Positions 46,501-56,474 are shown, counted from the first letter of the stretch. The stretch is DNA of 64,000 nt from Maricaulis sp047308265 (GCF_047308265.1 NZ_JBKQWY010000008.1:1-64000), one strand, 5' to 3'. A program made the numbers and translations. The notes: generated from the sequence alone by a model not told the origin.

Positions 46501-47184
46501 ATGCCTGACGTTATTATTCCCGGCCCGGCCGGCCGCCTGGAAGGCCGCTACAGCCCGAGCGAAACTGAAAATGCTCCCATCGCATTGATTTTGCATGCGC
46601 ATCCGCTCGGTGGCGGACACATGGAAAATCCGATTGTGGACATGATGTACGACACTTTCCGCAAGCGTGACTTTGCCACATTGCGCTTCAATTTCCGCGG
46701 TGTCGGACGCAGCCAGGGCAGCTATGATCAGGGCCTGGGTGAACTCTCCGATGCCGCAACCGTGCTCGACTGGGTTCAAAGCTATAACCAAGGTGCCAGC
46801 TATTGCTGGGTCGCCGGCCATTCCTTTGGCGCCTGGATCGGTATGCAATTGCTGATGCGCCGCCCGGAGATCGCTGGATTCGTCTCCATCGCTCCACCGA
46901 CCAACATGTATGATTTCACCTTCCTGGCACCCTGCCCGGCCTCGGGCATCATCGTGCATGGCGGTGCCGACAAGATCGTGCCGCCGGATGATGTCGAGCG
47001 CGTGATGTCGAAAGTGCGCGTCCAGAAAGGCATTGAAATCACACGTGATGTGATCCCCGATGCCAATCACCTGTTCTCCGAACACCAGGAGGTTCTGGAG
47101 ACCCGCATCAATACCTATCTCGACGGTCGCCTGCCCTATGTGGAAGACGAACGCAAAGCATTGGCCGCTCGCGGACGCCGCTAG
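46501..47184 (+). CDS. Alpha/beta hydrolase (dienelactone-hydrolase-like)
   Basis: A 227-aa cytosolic hydrolase. The nucleophile elbow is GHSFGA (Ser about 104), the acid is in HGGADKIVPPDD and the histidine in PDANHLFSEH. HAHPLGGGHMENPIV with the oxyanion region and FNFRGVGRSQG are typical of the YsgA/CocE-like small hydrolase group. Substrate unknown. It is divergent from iscR, with the IscR box between them, so it might be co-regulated. Confidence 0.9.
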   Translation: MPDVIIPGPAGRLEGRYSPSETENAPIALILHAHPLGGGHMENPIVDMMYDTFRKRDFATLRFNFRGVGRSQGSYDQGLGELSDAATVLDWVQSYNQGASYCWVAGHSFGAWIGMQLLMRRPEIAGFVSIAPPTNMYDFTFLAPCPASGIIVHGGADKIVPPDDVERVMSKVRVQKGIEITRDVIPDANHLFSEHQEVLETRINTYLDGRLPYVEDERKALAARGRR

Positions 47185-47211
47185 GCCCGCGCATCGACAC
47201 GCCGTTACTGA

Positions 47212-48321
47212 TCAGCGGGGTTGGACAATCTGTCCCCCGCTGGTCGGCCGGGCCACACCGGTCGTTTCAGGCACGGTCGTCGGCAATCCCTGAGCCACGC
47301 GCGCTGCAAGCCAGGCAAAGGCTTCCGCCTCCATAACATCGCCGCGCCAGCCCACGTCTTCCACAGGCCGCACCCGCGTGTCCGGCAAGGCGGACTGCAA
47401 TCGCCTCATCAAGGTCGGATTGCGTCGACCGCCTCCCGTAACCAGGAGGTCGCGGCAGGGTCCCGCCTGGGCCACGGCGTGCGCAATCGTGTCCGCGGTA
47501 AACGCCACCAGGGTTGCGGCCCCCTCCGCCTCGGGCAGATTGGCGACCGGATCGAGGCTGAAATCCCACCGGTCGAGGCTTTTAGGAACAGGTTGGGCGA
47601 AGAACGGATGCGCCATGAGCTCAGCCAAACGCGCCGCACTCTCTTCACCTCGGGCCGCGAGTTGCCCGTCAGCGTCATAAGTGCCATGCCCCACACGCTG
47701 GCACCACGCATCGATCAATCCATTACCGGGGCCGGTGTCGAAGGCTGAGATCGCACCATCTTCAGCAATGTAAGTGATATTGGCGACACCACCGATATTG
47801 AGAATGCCGAGCGGGCCGGACAGACCTGCATTTTCGCTGAGCGCTTGATGATAAAGCGGTACGAGCGGGGCTCCCTGCCCTCCCGCCGCAACGTCTGCCG
47901 TTCGGAAGTCAAAAACCACCGGGATGGACAGCTTATTAGCAAGCGCCTGACCATTGCCGATCTGTCGGGTGGCACCGGCGCGCTTCGGTGTGGGCGCGCG
48001 ATGCAGAACGGTCTGACCATGAAAACCCACATACGCAACTTGGTCTCTTGCCAGCCCCGATGTCGCAAGAACCTGCTCGATCAGATCGGCGTGCGTGCGG
48101 GTCAAAACAGCCTCAGCCGCTGAAAAATCCGGTTCGTCTCCTTCAAAACCCCAGGCGAGAGCGGCCTCGACCGCGGCGTGCAGGACGGCCCGTTCCTCAT
48201 CGACATAACGGCGTTCGACACCGGCCAGGGCGCGGATCCGCGCCTCACCATCCGTCTCGATCAGGGCTGCATCAACACCGTCCAACGATGTCCCACTCAT
48301 CAGTCCGATGACATGTTTCAT
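47212..48321 (-). CDS. anmK: Anhydro-N-acetylmuramic acid kinase
   Basis: Phosphorylates and hydrolyses 1,6-anhydro-MurNAc to MurNAc-6-phosphate in peptidoglycan recycling. The 369-aa protein starts MKHVIGLMSGTSLDGVD (phosphate-binding), has GFHGQTVLHRAP, ILNIGGVANITYI and VTGGGRRNPTLM. From the ATG at 48321 GAGGG is suitably spaced; an upstream in-frame start (48351) is less likely. It converges on the alpha/beta hydrolase gene and is divergent from tyrS. Confidence 0.95.
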   Translation of the reverse strand: MKHVIGLMSGTSLDGVDAALIETDGEARIRALAGVERRYVDEERAVLHAAVEAALAWGFEGDEPDFSAAEAVLTRTHADLIEQVLATSGLARDQVAYVGFHGQTVLHRAPTPKRAGATRQIGNGQALANKLSIPVVFDFRTADVAAGGQGAPLVPLYHQALSENAGLSGPLGILNIGGVANITYIAEDGAISAFDTGPGNGLIDAWCQRVGHGTYDADGQLAARGEESAARLAELMAHPFFAQPVPKSLDRWDFSLDPVANLPEAEGAATLVAFTADTIAHAVAQAGPCRDLLVTGGGRRNPTLMRRLQSALPDTRVRPVEDVGWRGDVMEAEAFAWLAARVAQGLPTTVPETTGVARPTSGGQIVQPR

Positions 48322-48382
48322 GCCAAGCCCTCTTTTCACTGTCACAGACACGACCTAGAAGCGACAGATAAGGAGAGATTTG

Positions 48383-49636
48383 ATGAGCGAATACAAGTCC
48401 GAACTCGTGAACGCACTGCACGGTCGCGGATATCATTTCCAATCGACCGACCTGGCTGAACTCGACAAGCGCGCCCAGTCGGAGCGCGTTGTCGCCTATA
48501 TCGGCTTTGATTGCACGGCATCCAGCCTGCACGTGGGCTCGCTCGTCCAGATCATGATGCTGCGCCGCATTCAGCAGGCCGGCCACAAACCGATCATCCT
48601 AATGGGCGGCGGCACGACCAAGATCGGCGATCCTTCCGGTAAGGACAAATCCCGCGCGATGCTGACGCCGGACCAGATCGAAGCGAACAAGCAGGGCATT
48701 CTGCGTGCGTTTGGCGCGCTGTTGAGTATTGGTGATGGCCCCACCGATGCGGTCGTTGTCGATAACGATGAGTGGCTGTCCGAATTCGGCTATCTCGATT
48801 TTCTGCGCCGCTTCGGTCCGCATTTCACCATCAACCGCATGATGACGTTTGAATCGGTGAAGATGCGCCTGGATCGCGAGCAGCCGCTCACCTTCCTCGA
48901 ATTCAACTACATGCTGCTCCAGGCCGTGGACTTCCTAGAACTAAACCGACGCTATGGCTGCACCCTGCAGCTGGGCGGTGGAGATCAGTGGGGCAATATC
49001 ATCAATGGCGTCGAGCTGTGTCGCCGTATGGACCAGAAAGAGGTTCACGCCTTCACCACACCGCTCATCACAACGGCGTCCGGCGCGAAAATGGGCAAGA
49101 CCGCGGATGGCGCGGTCTGGCTGAATGACGACATGCTGAGCCCGTACGAGTACTGGCAGTTCTGGCGCAACACTGAAGATGCCGATGTCGGGCGTTTCCT
49201 GCGCCTGTTCACCGATCTTCCACTCGACGACATCGCCCAGCTGGAAGCGCTGGAGGGGGCCCAGATCAATGAGGCCAAGGTGCGCCTGGCCAATGAAGCA
49301 ACGGGCCTGCTGCACGGCGTCGATGCCGCCCGGTCCGCCGAGGAGACAGCCCGTCAGACCTTCGCCCAGGGCGGAGCGGGTGCAGCCCTGCCAACGGTTG
49401 AGATTGCACGCGACGAGCTTTTCTCTGACGCCATGCGTCTTCCTGCCCTGCTGACACGCGCCGGTCTGACCCCGTCAAACGGTGAAGCCAAGCGGAAGAT
49501 CAAAGAAGGGGCCGTGAAGATCAACGACGAAGCCGCCTCGGACGCAACGGCCGGGGTCGGCGAGGCTGATATCGTGGAGGGTCAGATCAAGCTGAGCCTG
49601 GGCAAGAAAAAACACGCCCTCGTGCTTGTGGTCTAG
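48383..49636 (+). CDS. tyrS: Tyrosyl-tRNA synthetase
   Basis: Class I aminoacyl-tRNA synthetase charging tRNA-Tyr; 417 aa from ATG at 48383 with AGGAGAG upstream. The HIGH-type motif is LHVGS (residues about 50), the tyrosine-binding segment follows (YMLLQAVDF, GGGDQWGNI), and the KMSKS loop reads KMGKT. The C-terminal S4 RNA-binding domain (about 350-415) contains NGEAKRKIKEGAVKIND. No T-box leader is present. Confidence 0.95.
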   Translation: MSEYKSELVNALHGRGYHFQSTDLAELDKRAQSERVVAYIGFDCTASSLHVGSLVQIMMLRRIQQAGHKPIILMGGGTTKIGDPSGKDKSRAMLTPDQIEANKQGILRAFGALLSIGDGPTDAVVVDNDEWLSEFGYLDFLRRFGPHFTINRMMTFESVKMRLDREQPLTFLEFNYMLLQAVDFLELNRRYGCTLQLGGGDQWGNIINGVELCRRMDQKEVHAFTTPLITTASGAKMGKTADGAVWLNDDMLSPYEYWQFWRNTEDADVGRFLRLFTDLPLDDIAQLEALEGAQINEAKVRLANEATGLLHGVDAARSAEETARQTFAQGGAGAALPTVEIARDELFSDAMRLPALLTRAGLTPSNGEAKRKIKEGAVKINDEAASDATAGVGEADIVEGQIKLSLGKKKHALVLVV

Positions 49637-49654
49637 GACACCACCGAACTCTCA

Positions 49655-52600
49655 TCACCCATCCGTGGCCGAAGGCTCGCCAACGTCCAGTGTCGGTGCA
49701 GCGTCAGGCTCGGTGTCAGGTTCGACTTCAACAGGCGTCGGGAGCGGCTCAACATCCCGGCGCGCCCGCTCTTCGGCCGCGCGCTGCGCGGCTGTTCCCT
49801 CAAAGATCCGACGCAGAACACCCGGAGCCAGGGCCGAGAGCGGATTGGCAAAAACCGTCAGACTGTCGAACGGACCTTCCACAGAGAAGGTCACGCCGAT
49901 CACCCCTTCGCCCGGACGTGAGACCAGCAGACCACCAATCAGCGGCACATTTCCGAACAGGGAATTGAGGGCGTAAGTCGGCGCCAGAGTTCCGTCGAGA
50001 CCGGCATTTTGATTGGTGAAATCCACCGAACCGGACGCGGTCATGCCGATTGACGGCCCCGCAGCGCGCAATTCCCCGATGGTCAGAACTCCGCCCTCGA
50101 TCATCAATTCTGCATTGACACTCTCAATATTGATACCCTCACCATTGAGCAGGGCACCGAGCCCCTCGAACGACCCGGCAGCGAGAATACGGGCCAGCAC
50201 CGGCATCTGGATCAGAGTGAGGTCCTGGACCTCCAGCCGCGCGAACAGGGGGCCGTCATGCCCCAAAGGCGGCGCCTCACCCTCGACAGACAACACACCG
50301 CCGACAAAATAATCTGGAGCGCCTACCAGGCTGGCGAGCCCCTGGGTATCAGGGAAAAGCGCATGGAGCAGACGCGCACCGCCCTCTTCCTGGGCTCCAA
50401 AATTCGCGAGGAAAGCGCCATCCTCTGCGGTCCCGGTCACGGTGAAGGCCCGCACACCTTCCGGTTCCGCCCGCCAGATGATTTCCATATCAGAGACAGC
50501 ACGTGTTGGGCTGACCCGCAATTCATCGATCTGCGCATCCAGATAAAGCGCCTGCCCCTGAGCCCCAGGCTCAGCCTCCTCAGTTGGCGGTGAACCGGAC
50601 GCACTTGAAGCGGCGCGGATTTCCGGAAGAACGGATGAGAGGTCCAGATAGTCCGCATCCACACGAACCAGCAGGGCGGGAGCCTCACCCAGCCCCTCAC
50701 CCGCACCGGCCTCCAGTGCACCATTGACCAGGCCTTCGATAAACACCTGCGGTGCGCTGAGCTGAAGCAAACGCCCGTCCGGCGCCAAAGCCGCACTGGC
50801 ATCCAGAAGAAAGCCTTCAGAGGCCGCATGGACCTCGTCCAGCCGGACTGTTCCATCCGCGCTGCGGGAGAATGTCAGGCTGGCCTCACCGGGCACATTC
50901 TCGGGCTTGTAATAGATGTCAGCCGGGAGTTCGATAATGGCCGGGGTGAGATCCGCCTCAATATCGACCTGCCGTAAATCAAGTCCATCCGAGATGACGT
51001 GTGCGGTGACACCGACCCGTCCATCCATGAGACGCCGGACCGGCAGACCCAGCTGATCGAGCGTCCGTGTGCCCACAAGGGCGGTCAAATCAATCTCGGT
51101 CCCGGGCTCGTCATCGGTAAAGAATGTTTCGCGCCAGACCACGTTGAGGTCTGCATCCAACAGTTTGGCGTTGCCCCGCGCGGTGAGCCCACTTGGATTG
51201 GCCTCAATCTGGACACGGCCATCGGTGAGCCCCTCCGGCAGCCCCGGCACATCGAGCGAGGCATCCTCGAACGTTCCGGCTATGTCGAAACCCACTTCTT
51301 CCGGCGGGACTTCACTGAGCATGGCCCGTTGGATCTCGAAGCGCATTTCGCCATACCCGCCGACGCTCTGCGGGTCGATGCCATAATCGGAGGGATAGCC
51401 CATGGGCTCCTGATCGATAAGGGCCAGAATATCGGAACCCAGCCCTCGTCCGCGCCCCCCATAACGGGCAATAGCCCCCTTGGGATTGAGGCGCGGAATG
51501 TCGACATAACCATCCTCGAGTTCCAGATCCCCGATCCGGCCACTTTCCATCGTCAGCTCAAAAGCATTGCCACGCAGAACCGCAGAGCCGCGTCCCTGGG
51601 TGATCGGTGTCATGGTGGAGATGTAATAGACCAGCGCGTCTTCAAAATCGAAGCTCAGCGCCATACGGTCATTGTCCAGCGCGCCCGCAAGAAAGGCCTC
51701 GGCATTCAGATCGAGATCCAGCCGGGCATTGGACAATCGTCCATCCATCACGTGCTCATCCACCCAGACCCGGGCACCATCAGCGGCCGGAATGGGCCAG
51801 AAGTCGAGAACCTCTCTTGGGTTGAGCACGCCGTCTAGCGGTCCGGACAAGCGAAGATTGGGTAGAACCCGTCCCGGTTCAGGCTCGCTCAGAAAGGCCT
51901 CACCCACCAGTTCGGCATTGATATCGAGCAGATCCAGACGCAGCGGTGACAGCGAGAGATGGCGTTCGCGCACATCGATCGCCCCGGCCGCGGCAACACG
52001 GTCCACGCGTCTTTCGCCGTCAAACACATCCGGCAGATTGAAGCGGATATTCTCCACCGACCAGTCATAGGACAGCCGGGTGGGGATCACGCCATCATAC
52101 TGGCCCAGATTGAAGAAGCGGCCTTGAATATCAAGATCCAGCGGAGCGGATCGAATCCGACCTTCGCTCAAGGTCAGCTCCCCGACCTCCGGATCAAGGC
52201 CCAGGCGCAATCCCGCTTCGCTGACGGCATGCCATTCATCGCCCAGCCGCACACGTCCCTCAGCCACCTGCACATCCAGCATGGCCGTGCGAATGCCTTC
52301 ACCTTCATGCGCATTTACACTCAGATCGAGCGTGACCGCGGCGTCGAGAATTCCCAATGCGGACAATTCCCCCTGAAGCGGAGCAATCGTGGCCGGATTC
52401 AGCGCTTCGGCATGGGCGTCGAGCAGAAGCGAGGTCAGCCCGGCATCGGCCTCTACATTCAACGAAATCGGGGCAAAACCGGCAGCGGTGAGCAATTGCC
52501 CGGACACACCGGCGCGCACCTGGCCGTCCCCGCGATCCAGCATGACGCCGGCATCTTCAAGCAGCCAGTCGACACCCGAAATCTCGTCCTTCAAACGGAC

Positions 52601-53191
52601 GGAAGCGTTGCGGACCACAACCTGCTGAAGACGCTCCAGAACCGGCGTGGTCTGGCCAACATTGCGCAGAATTTCGAGCAGGCTGCGCGTTTCATCCGCT
52701 CCACCCGCGCGGGCCGCCTGCCGGTCACGTGGCAAGCGGGCCTGAAGTGCGACCCGTTCGACCCCGCCCAACCCGGCCCCGACTGCGCCATCCGCAAGAC
52801 GGACGACCGAAACGGATCCGCCATCAATATCCAGCATGACAGGCCGGGCCTGACCCAGCATCAGCGCATCCACGGCAAGACCGGCCTCGATCACCGGGGC
52901 GCGGGCCAGAACCCGACCCGCGCTATCGGCCACGGTCACATCACGAGCGCTGATCACCAGTGCAGCGGTTTCAACGTCAAATCGGGCAGTCAGTTCGCCC
53001 AGCGCCACGACTTCGCCATCAAAGGCCTGCGCCAGCATCGTCTGGGCATCCTGCCGTAGAAAACCCAGTTCAACCGGACCTTGTGACAATCGCCACAACG
53101 CCAGCGCACCGCCGAAAATGCACAGCGCAATCAGCAGGGCGACCCCTTCAAGCAGGTAGATAACCGACCATTTCAGCGAGGTTTTGACCAT
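49655..53191 (-). CDS. AsmA-like / YhdP-type envelope protein
   Basis: A 1178-aa single-pass inner-membrane protein: an N-terminal transmembrane helix (about 10-34) and a very long periplasmic part of repeated beta strands, ending with an AsmA-type C-terminal domain (about 960-1130, GSVDFTNQNAGLDGTLAPTYALNSLFGNVPLIGGLL). An Asp/Glu/Pro-rich tail follows. DUF3971-type architecture, as in YhdP/TamB-like bridges thought to move phospholipids between membranes. The gene is monocistronic, convergent with tyrS and divergent from bcp. Confidence 0.87.
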   Translation of the reverse strand: MVKTSLKWSVIYLLEGVALLIALCIFGGALALWRLSQGPVELGFLRQDAQTMLAQAFDGEVVALGELTARFDVETAALVISARDVTVADSAGRVLARAPVIEAGLAVDALMLGQARPVMLDIDGGSVSVVRLADGAVGAGLGGVERVALQARLPRDRQAARAGGADETRSLLEILRNVGQTTPVLERLQQVVVRNASVRLKDEISGVDWLLEDAGVMLDRGDGQVRAGVSGQLLTAAGFAPISLNVEADAGLTSLLLDAHAEALNPATIAPLQGELSALGILDAAVTLDLSVNAHEGEGIRTAMLDVQVAEGRVRLGDEWHAVSEAGLRLGLDPEVGELTLSEGRIRSAPLDLDIQGRFFNLGQYDGVIPTRLSYDWSVENIRFNLPDVFDGERRVDRVAAAGAIDVRERHLSLSPLRLDLLDINAELVGEAFLSEPEPGRVLPNLRLSGPLDGVLNPREVLDFWPIPAADGARVWVDEHVMDGRLSNARLDLDLNAEAFLAGALDNDRMALSFDFEDALVYYISTMTPITQGRGSAVLRGNAFELTMESGRIGDLELEDGYVDIPRLNPKGAIARYGGRGRGLGSDILALIDQEPMGYPSDYGIDPQSVGGYGEMRFEIQRAMLSEVPPEEVGFDIAGTFEDASLDVPGLPEGLTDGRVQIEANPSGLTARGNAKLLDADLNVVWRETFFTDDEPGTEIDLTALVGTRTLDQLGLPVRRLMDGRVGVTAHVISDGLDLRQVDIEADLTPAIIELPADIYYKPENVPGEASLTFSRSADGTVRLDEVHAASEGFLLDASAALAPDGRLLQLSAPQVFIEGLVNGALEAGAGEGLGEAPALLVRVDADYLDLSSVLPEIRAASSASGSPPTEEAEPGAQGQALYLDAQIDELRVSPTRAVSDMEIIWRAEPEGVRAFTVTGTAEDGAFLANFGAQEEGGARLLHALFPDTQGLASLVGAPDYFVGGVLSVEGEAPPLGHDGPLFARLEVQDLTLIQMPVLARILAAGSFEGLGALLNGEGINIESVNAELMIEGGVLTIGELRAAGPSIGMTASGSVDFTNQNAGLDGTLAPTYALNSLFGNVPLIGGLLVSRPGEGVIGVTFSVEGPFDSLTVFANPLSALAPGVLRRIFEGTAAQRAAEERARRDVEPLPTPVEVEPDTEPDAAPTLDVGEPSATDG

Positions 53192-53305
53192 TGGACCTGC
53201 ATTACAACACGGCGAACCGGTAAAGGGGGCTGGACGTGCAGCCGCTCTGTTTCACATTAGCGTGCATACGATTCATTTCACGAGACCGATAGGGAGCATT
53301 GCATC

Positions 53306-53785
53306 ATGAGCGAATTGAAAATCGGTGACCCGGCTCCGGATTTTACACTTCCCACCGACGGGGACGGCTCCATTCAACTCGCCGACCTAGCGGGACGCAA
53401 TGTTGTGCTGTTCTTCTATCCCAAGGATGACACGCCGGGCTGCACCACGGAATCGATCGGTTTTTCCGAAGCGATTGAAAGCTTTGGCGCTGAAAACACC
53501 ACAGTGATCGGCGTCTCCAAGGACACAGTTGCCAAGCACGACAAGTTCAAGGCCAAGCACGACCTCAAGGTCATTCTCGGGTCTGACGCTGAGACAGATA
53601 TGATCGAACGCTACGGCGCCTGGGTCCTGAAAAAAATGTATGGGCGCGAATACATGGGCATTGAGCGCTCGACCTTCCTGATCGGGGCCGATGGCAAGAT
53701 CGCCCAGATCTGGCGCAAGGTGCGGGTGAAAGGTCATGTTGATGCCGTGCTCGAGGCCACCCAAACACTCAACGCGTCCAGCTAG
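53306..53785 (+). CDS. bcp: Bcp-type thioredoxin-dependent peroxiredoxin
   Basis: A 159-aa peroxiredoxin reducing peroxides and alkyl hydroperoxides. The peroxidatic cysteine is C46 in DDTPGCTTES, with the PxxxT(S)xxC environment intact. The resolving cysteine usually five residues later is Ile here, and no other cysteine exists, so this is a 1-Cys form needing an external reductant. The next gene starts at or just after the bcp stop, so the two are co-transcribed. Confidence 0.94.
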   Translation: MSELKIGDPAPDFTLPTDGDGSIQLADLAGRNVVLFFYPKDDTPGCTTESIGFSEAIESFGAENTTVIGVSKDTVAKHDKFKAKHDLKVILGSDAETDMIERYGAWVLKKMYGREYMGIERSTFLIGADGKIAQIWRKVRVKGHVDAVLEATQTLNASS

Positions 53786-53802
53786 TGCGTGAACAGGTAC
53801 AC

Positions 53803-54603
53803 ATGGCCGTCCGGGCGGTTCTGGCGACAGCCCACCCCCGCGACAAGGCCGCCTGTGCCCGCCGCGTGGCCGCGGATTGGTTTGCCGGACGCTTTTCGTT
53901 GGTGGAACGCGGAACGCCCCTGCCCGACCAGGGTGACCCGGCCCGACCGGCGCGCCCCGAGCTGACCGACCCTAAAAACGTGCCGCGCCGTCGTCTGCAC
54001 ACTGTGCACGGTCGTGTGGCACTCCTGCACGCAATCGCCCATATCGAATTCAATGCGATAGATCTGGCCTTTGATCTCGTCGCGCGCTTCGCCTCCGATC
54101 CGCGAATTCCCGAGCCGGAGCGGACAGGCTTCATCAGCGATTGGATCCGTGTCGGTGATGATGAAGCCCGACATTTCATTCTTGTCGAAGAGCGTCTGAA
54201 CGCGCTGGGCGCACACTATGGTGACCTGCCCGCTCACAATGGTTTGTGGGATGCTGCACGGGCCACAGCCGATGATCTCGCGGCCCGTCTCGCCGTGGCT
54301 CCACTGGTTCTCGAGGCCCGCGGGCTGGATGTCACCCCCGCTATGATTGAACGGCTGAAATCGGCAGACGATTCGGAAAGTGCGGCCATCCTCACAACAA
54401 TCTACACCGAGGAAGTGGCACATGTGGCTGCGGGCGCAAAATGGTTCAGAACGGTGTGCCGCACTGAACAGGTCGATGCCAAGTCGCGATTCCACGAACT
54501 CGTCGAAACGCGCTTCAAAGGGCAACTCAAGATGCCGTTTAATGAAGCTGCACGCGAAAAAGCCGGGCTGCCAGCTGACTTTTATCGACCTTTAGCCGGA
54601 TAA
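53803..54603 (+). CDS. DUF455 ferritin-like protein
   Basis: A 266-aa four-helix-bundle protein of the DUF455 family. Metal-ligand pairs are visible: ALLHAIAHIEFNAIDLA, DDEARHFILVEERL and YTEEVAHVAAG, the E/H pattern of di-iron ferritin-like proteins. Role unproven; di-iron chemistry or iron handling is likely. The ATG at 53803 has AGG seven bases upstream; a GTG at 53785 overlapping the bcp stop is the alternative. The pairing with a peroxiredoxin suggests an oxidative-stress or iron link. Confidence 0.88.
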   Translation: MAVRAVLATAHPRDKAACARRVAADWFAGRFSLVERGTPLPDQGDPARPARPELTDPKNVPRRRLHTVHGRVALLHAIAHIEFNAIDLAFDLVARFASDPRIPEPERTGFISDWIRVGDDEARHFILVEERLNALGAHYGDLPAHNGLWDAARATADDLAARLAVAPLVLEARGLDVTPAMIERLKSADDSESAAILTTIYTEEVAHVAAGAKWFRTVCRTEQVDAKSRFHELVETRFKGQLKMPFNEAAREKAGLPADFYRPLAG

Positions 54604-54701
54604 GGCGCGTTTCCTGCATCACAGACGCTTGAATTTTTGTGCCCTTTTGTGTCACATCCCTATCCGGGTTTGGGGCAACCGGTAGCTGAACGGCAGCGCG
54701 T

Positions 54702-55931
54702 ATGTTCGCAGGTTTTAAAGAAGCGATTTGGGGGACGGCAGAGCGCTGGTTTCCGGATCGACAGATCTATCACCGCAGTGACGGTCAGGTTCGCTATTTT
54801 GCGATCACGACCGGCATGCAGATTTCTGCGCTTGTCGGGGCTGCAATCCTGGCCGGATGGCTGTGTTTCACCTCCGTTTCCGTGGCTTTTCATGGGCAGG
54901 CGCTCGCCTCCATGAATGACGAAATGGAACGGCGCATCCAGGAAGCCAATTCGGTCGTACGGCAGGTCCAGGCCTCGGAAGCGGCCGCAACGGCCCTTCT
55001 CGAATCCACCCAGGAAGAATTTGATCGCTCGGTCGTCGAGTTCCAGAGCCGTCACGAAACCCTGCGTCAGCTCATTCAGTTCGCCGAACACCTCTCGGGC
55101 GAAGCCTTGTCGCCATCCCCGATGATCGACAATGAACGGGTCCTGATGGCGGCCACACCCGCTGATCCGACACCGCGTGAAGCGCGTGACGTCGTCTTCA
55201 TCCCCACAGCCGCATCGGATTCCGCCGAGGATCGCATTATCGCCCTTGTCGGTGAACAGGAGGCGGTTCTCGCCCAGGCCGAGGATGCGGCCGAGGCGCG
55301 TCTGGAGACGCTGCGCTCTGTGATGCGCCTGACCGGCTTTGGCATTGATGAGATCATGGCCCAAGAGACCACCGGTGAAGAACAGGGCGGCCCGCTGGTT
55401 CCCATCATCGAGAGTTTCGGTCCGAACCTCGACATGACGGACGAGTTCACCAGCCGGATCAGCCGGATCGCCGCACGCATGCTGGAAGCCGAGCAATTGG
55501 AAGACATGGTCCGCCGCACACCGCTGGGCGAACCCGTTTCTGTGCCCTATCGCCGCACCTCACCTTTTGGTCCGCGTCGTGATCCTTTCACAGGGCGCCC
55601 GCAAGCCCACCGCGGCATGGATTTCGCGGCTTATCGCCGAGCTCCGATTGTTTCAACCGCACCGGGCGAAGTCGTTTACGCGGGCTGGCGCTCCGGCTAT
55701 GGTCGTTTTGTGGAGATTGATCATGGCTACGGCTTCCGTACCCGCTATGGACATCTGCATGAAATCTCGGTGCGTCGTGGTGACACGGTCGAGCGTGGCC
55801 AGTTGATCGGGGGCATGGGCAATACTGGTCGCAGTACGGCAACGCACCTTCATTACGAAATCTGGTTTGATGGATCCCCCATCGATCCTGAACGCCTATT
55901 GAGAGCCGGACGATATGTTCAACAAGAGTAG
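54702..55931 (+). CDS. lmdC: M23 (LytM) peptidase, LmdC-like, partner of bactofilin
   Basis: A 409-aa membrane-anchored endopeptidase expected to cleave peptidoglycan cross-bridges. There is one transmembrane helix (about 36-60), a coiled coil (about 65-130), then an LytM domain (about 280-400). The Zn site is complete: HRGMDF (H and D), and HLHYE, with GYGFRTRYGHLHE supplying the further His. It is encoded immediately before, and overlapping, a bactofilin gene. In Hyphomonas neptunium such a pair (BacA-LmdC) directs stalk-tip growth; the name is by that synteny and architecture, not by direct comparison. Confidence 0.85.
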   Translation: MFAGFKEAIWGTAERWFPDRQIYHRSDGQVRYFAITTGMQISALVGAAILAGWLCFTSVSVAFHGQALASMNDEMERRIQEANSVVRQVQASEAAATALLESTQEEFDRSVVEFQSRHETLRQLIQFAEHLSGEALSPSPMIDNERVLMAATPADPTPREARDVVFIPTAASDSAEDRIIALVGEQEAVLAQAEDAAEARLETLRSVMRLTGFGIDEIMAQETTGEEQGGPLVPIIESFGPNLDMTDEFTSRISRIAARMLEAEQLEDMVRRTPLGEPVSVPYRRTSPFGPRRDPFTGRPQAHRGMDFAAYRRAPIVSTAPGEVVYAGWRSGYGRFVEIDHGYGFRTRYGHLHEISVRRGDTVERGQLIGGMGNTGRSTATHLHYEIWFDGSPIDPERLLRAGRYVQQE

Positions 55932-56445
55932 CAGCAACAAAGACCTCTCACTTCCTGATCCGGGCGCAAATCCGGGAACGCCGCCGAAAAGGTCCGCCAT
56001 GAAAAGCAAAGCCCCCTCCATCCTGTCCGGCGACATCGTCGTCACGGGTTCCATCGTCTCTGAAGGCGAAATCCAGCTCGACGGTTCTGTTGACGGTGAT
56101 ATCCGCGCCGGATCTCTGATCGTGGGTGAAGAAGCCTCGATCACGGGCGAAGTCATGGCCGAGACCGTTGTGGTTCGCGGTCGCGTGACCGGTTCCCTCC
56201 ATGCCCGCCAGGTTCAGCTGGCCGCTACGGCACGTGTCGAGGGCGATATCGTCCACGCTGCTCTGTCTGTTGAAAGCGGTGCCTTCTTTGACGGCCATTG
56301 CCGCCACTCCAGCGACCCGCTGTCCGCAACCAAATCCGGCCCGGCCAATGATAAAGCCGGCAAAGCGTCCAAGTCTGACGCCGGTGCGCCGCCAAAACCG
56401 GCTGGCCTGTCCCCGGTGGAACCGGCCTCCAAGTCCGGCGTCTAA
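55915..56445 (+). CDS. bacA: Bactofilin
   Basis: A 176-aa polymer-forming cytoskeletal protein. The N-terminus MFNKSSSN is the usual bactofilin membrane-binding peptide, followed by a Pro/Gly linker, then the beta-helix core (about 35-125) built of regular repeats such as GDIVVTGSIVSEGEIQLDG and GDIRAGSLIVGEEASITG. The C-terminal tail is a Ser/Pro/Lys-rich disordered region. The start overlaps the end of the M23 gene by 17 bases, so translation is coupled, and the product probably recruits the peptidase to a growth site. Confidence 0.93.
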   Translation: MFNKSSSNKDLSLPDPGANPGTPPKRSAMKSKAPSILSGDIVVTGSIVSEGEIQLDGSVDGDIRAGSLIVGEEASITGEVMAETVVVRGRVTGSLHARQVQLAATARVEGDIVHAALSVESGAFFDGHCRHSSDPLSATKSGPANDKAGKASKSDAGAPPKPAGLSPVEPASKSGV

Positions 56446-56474
56446 CGCTTACAGCATTGAGACCCATGAGAAGA

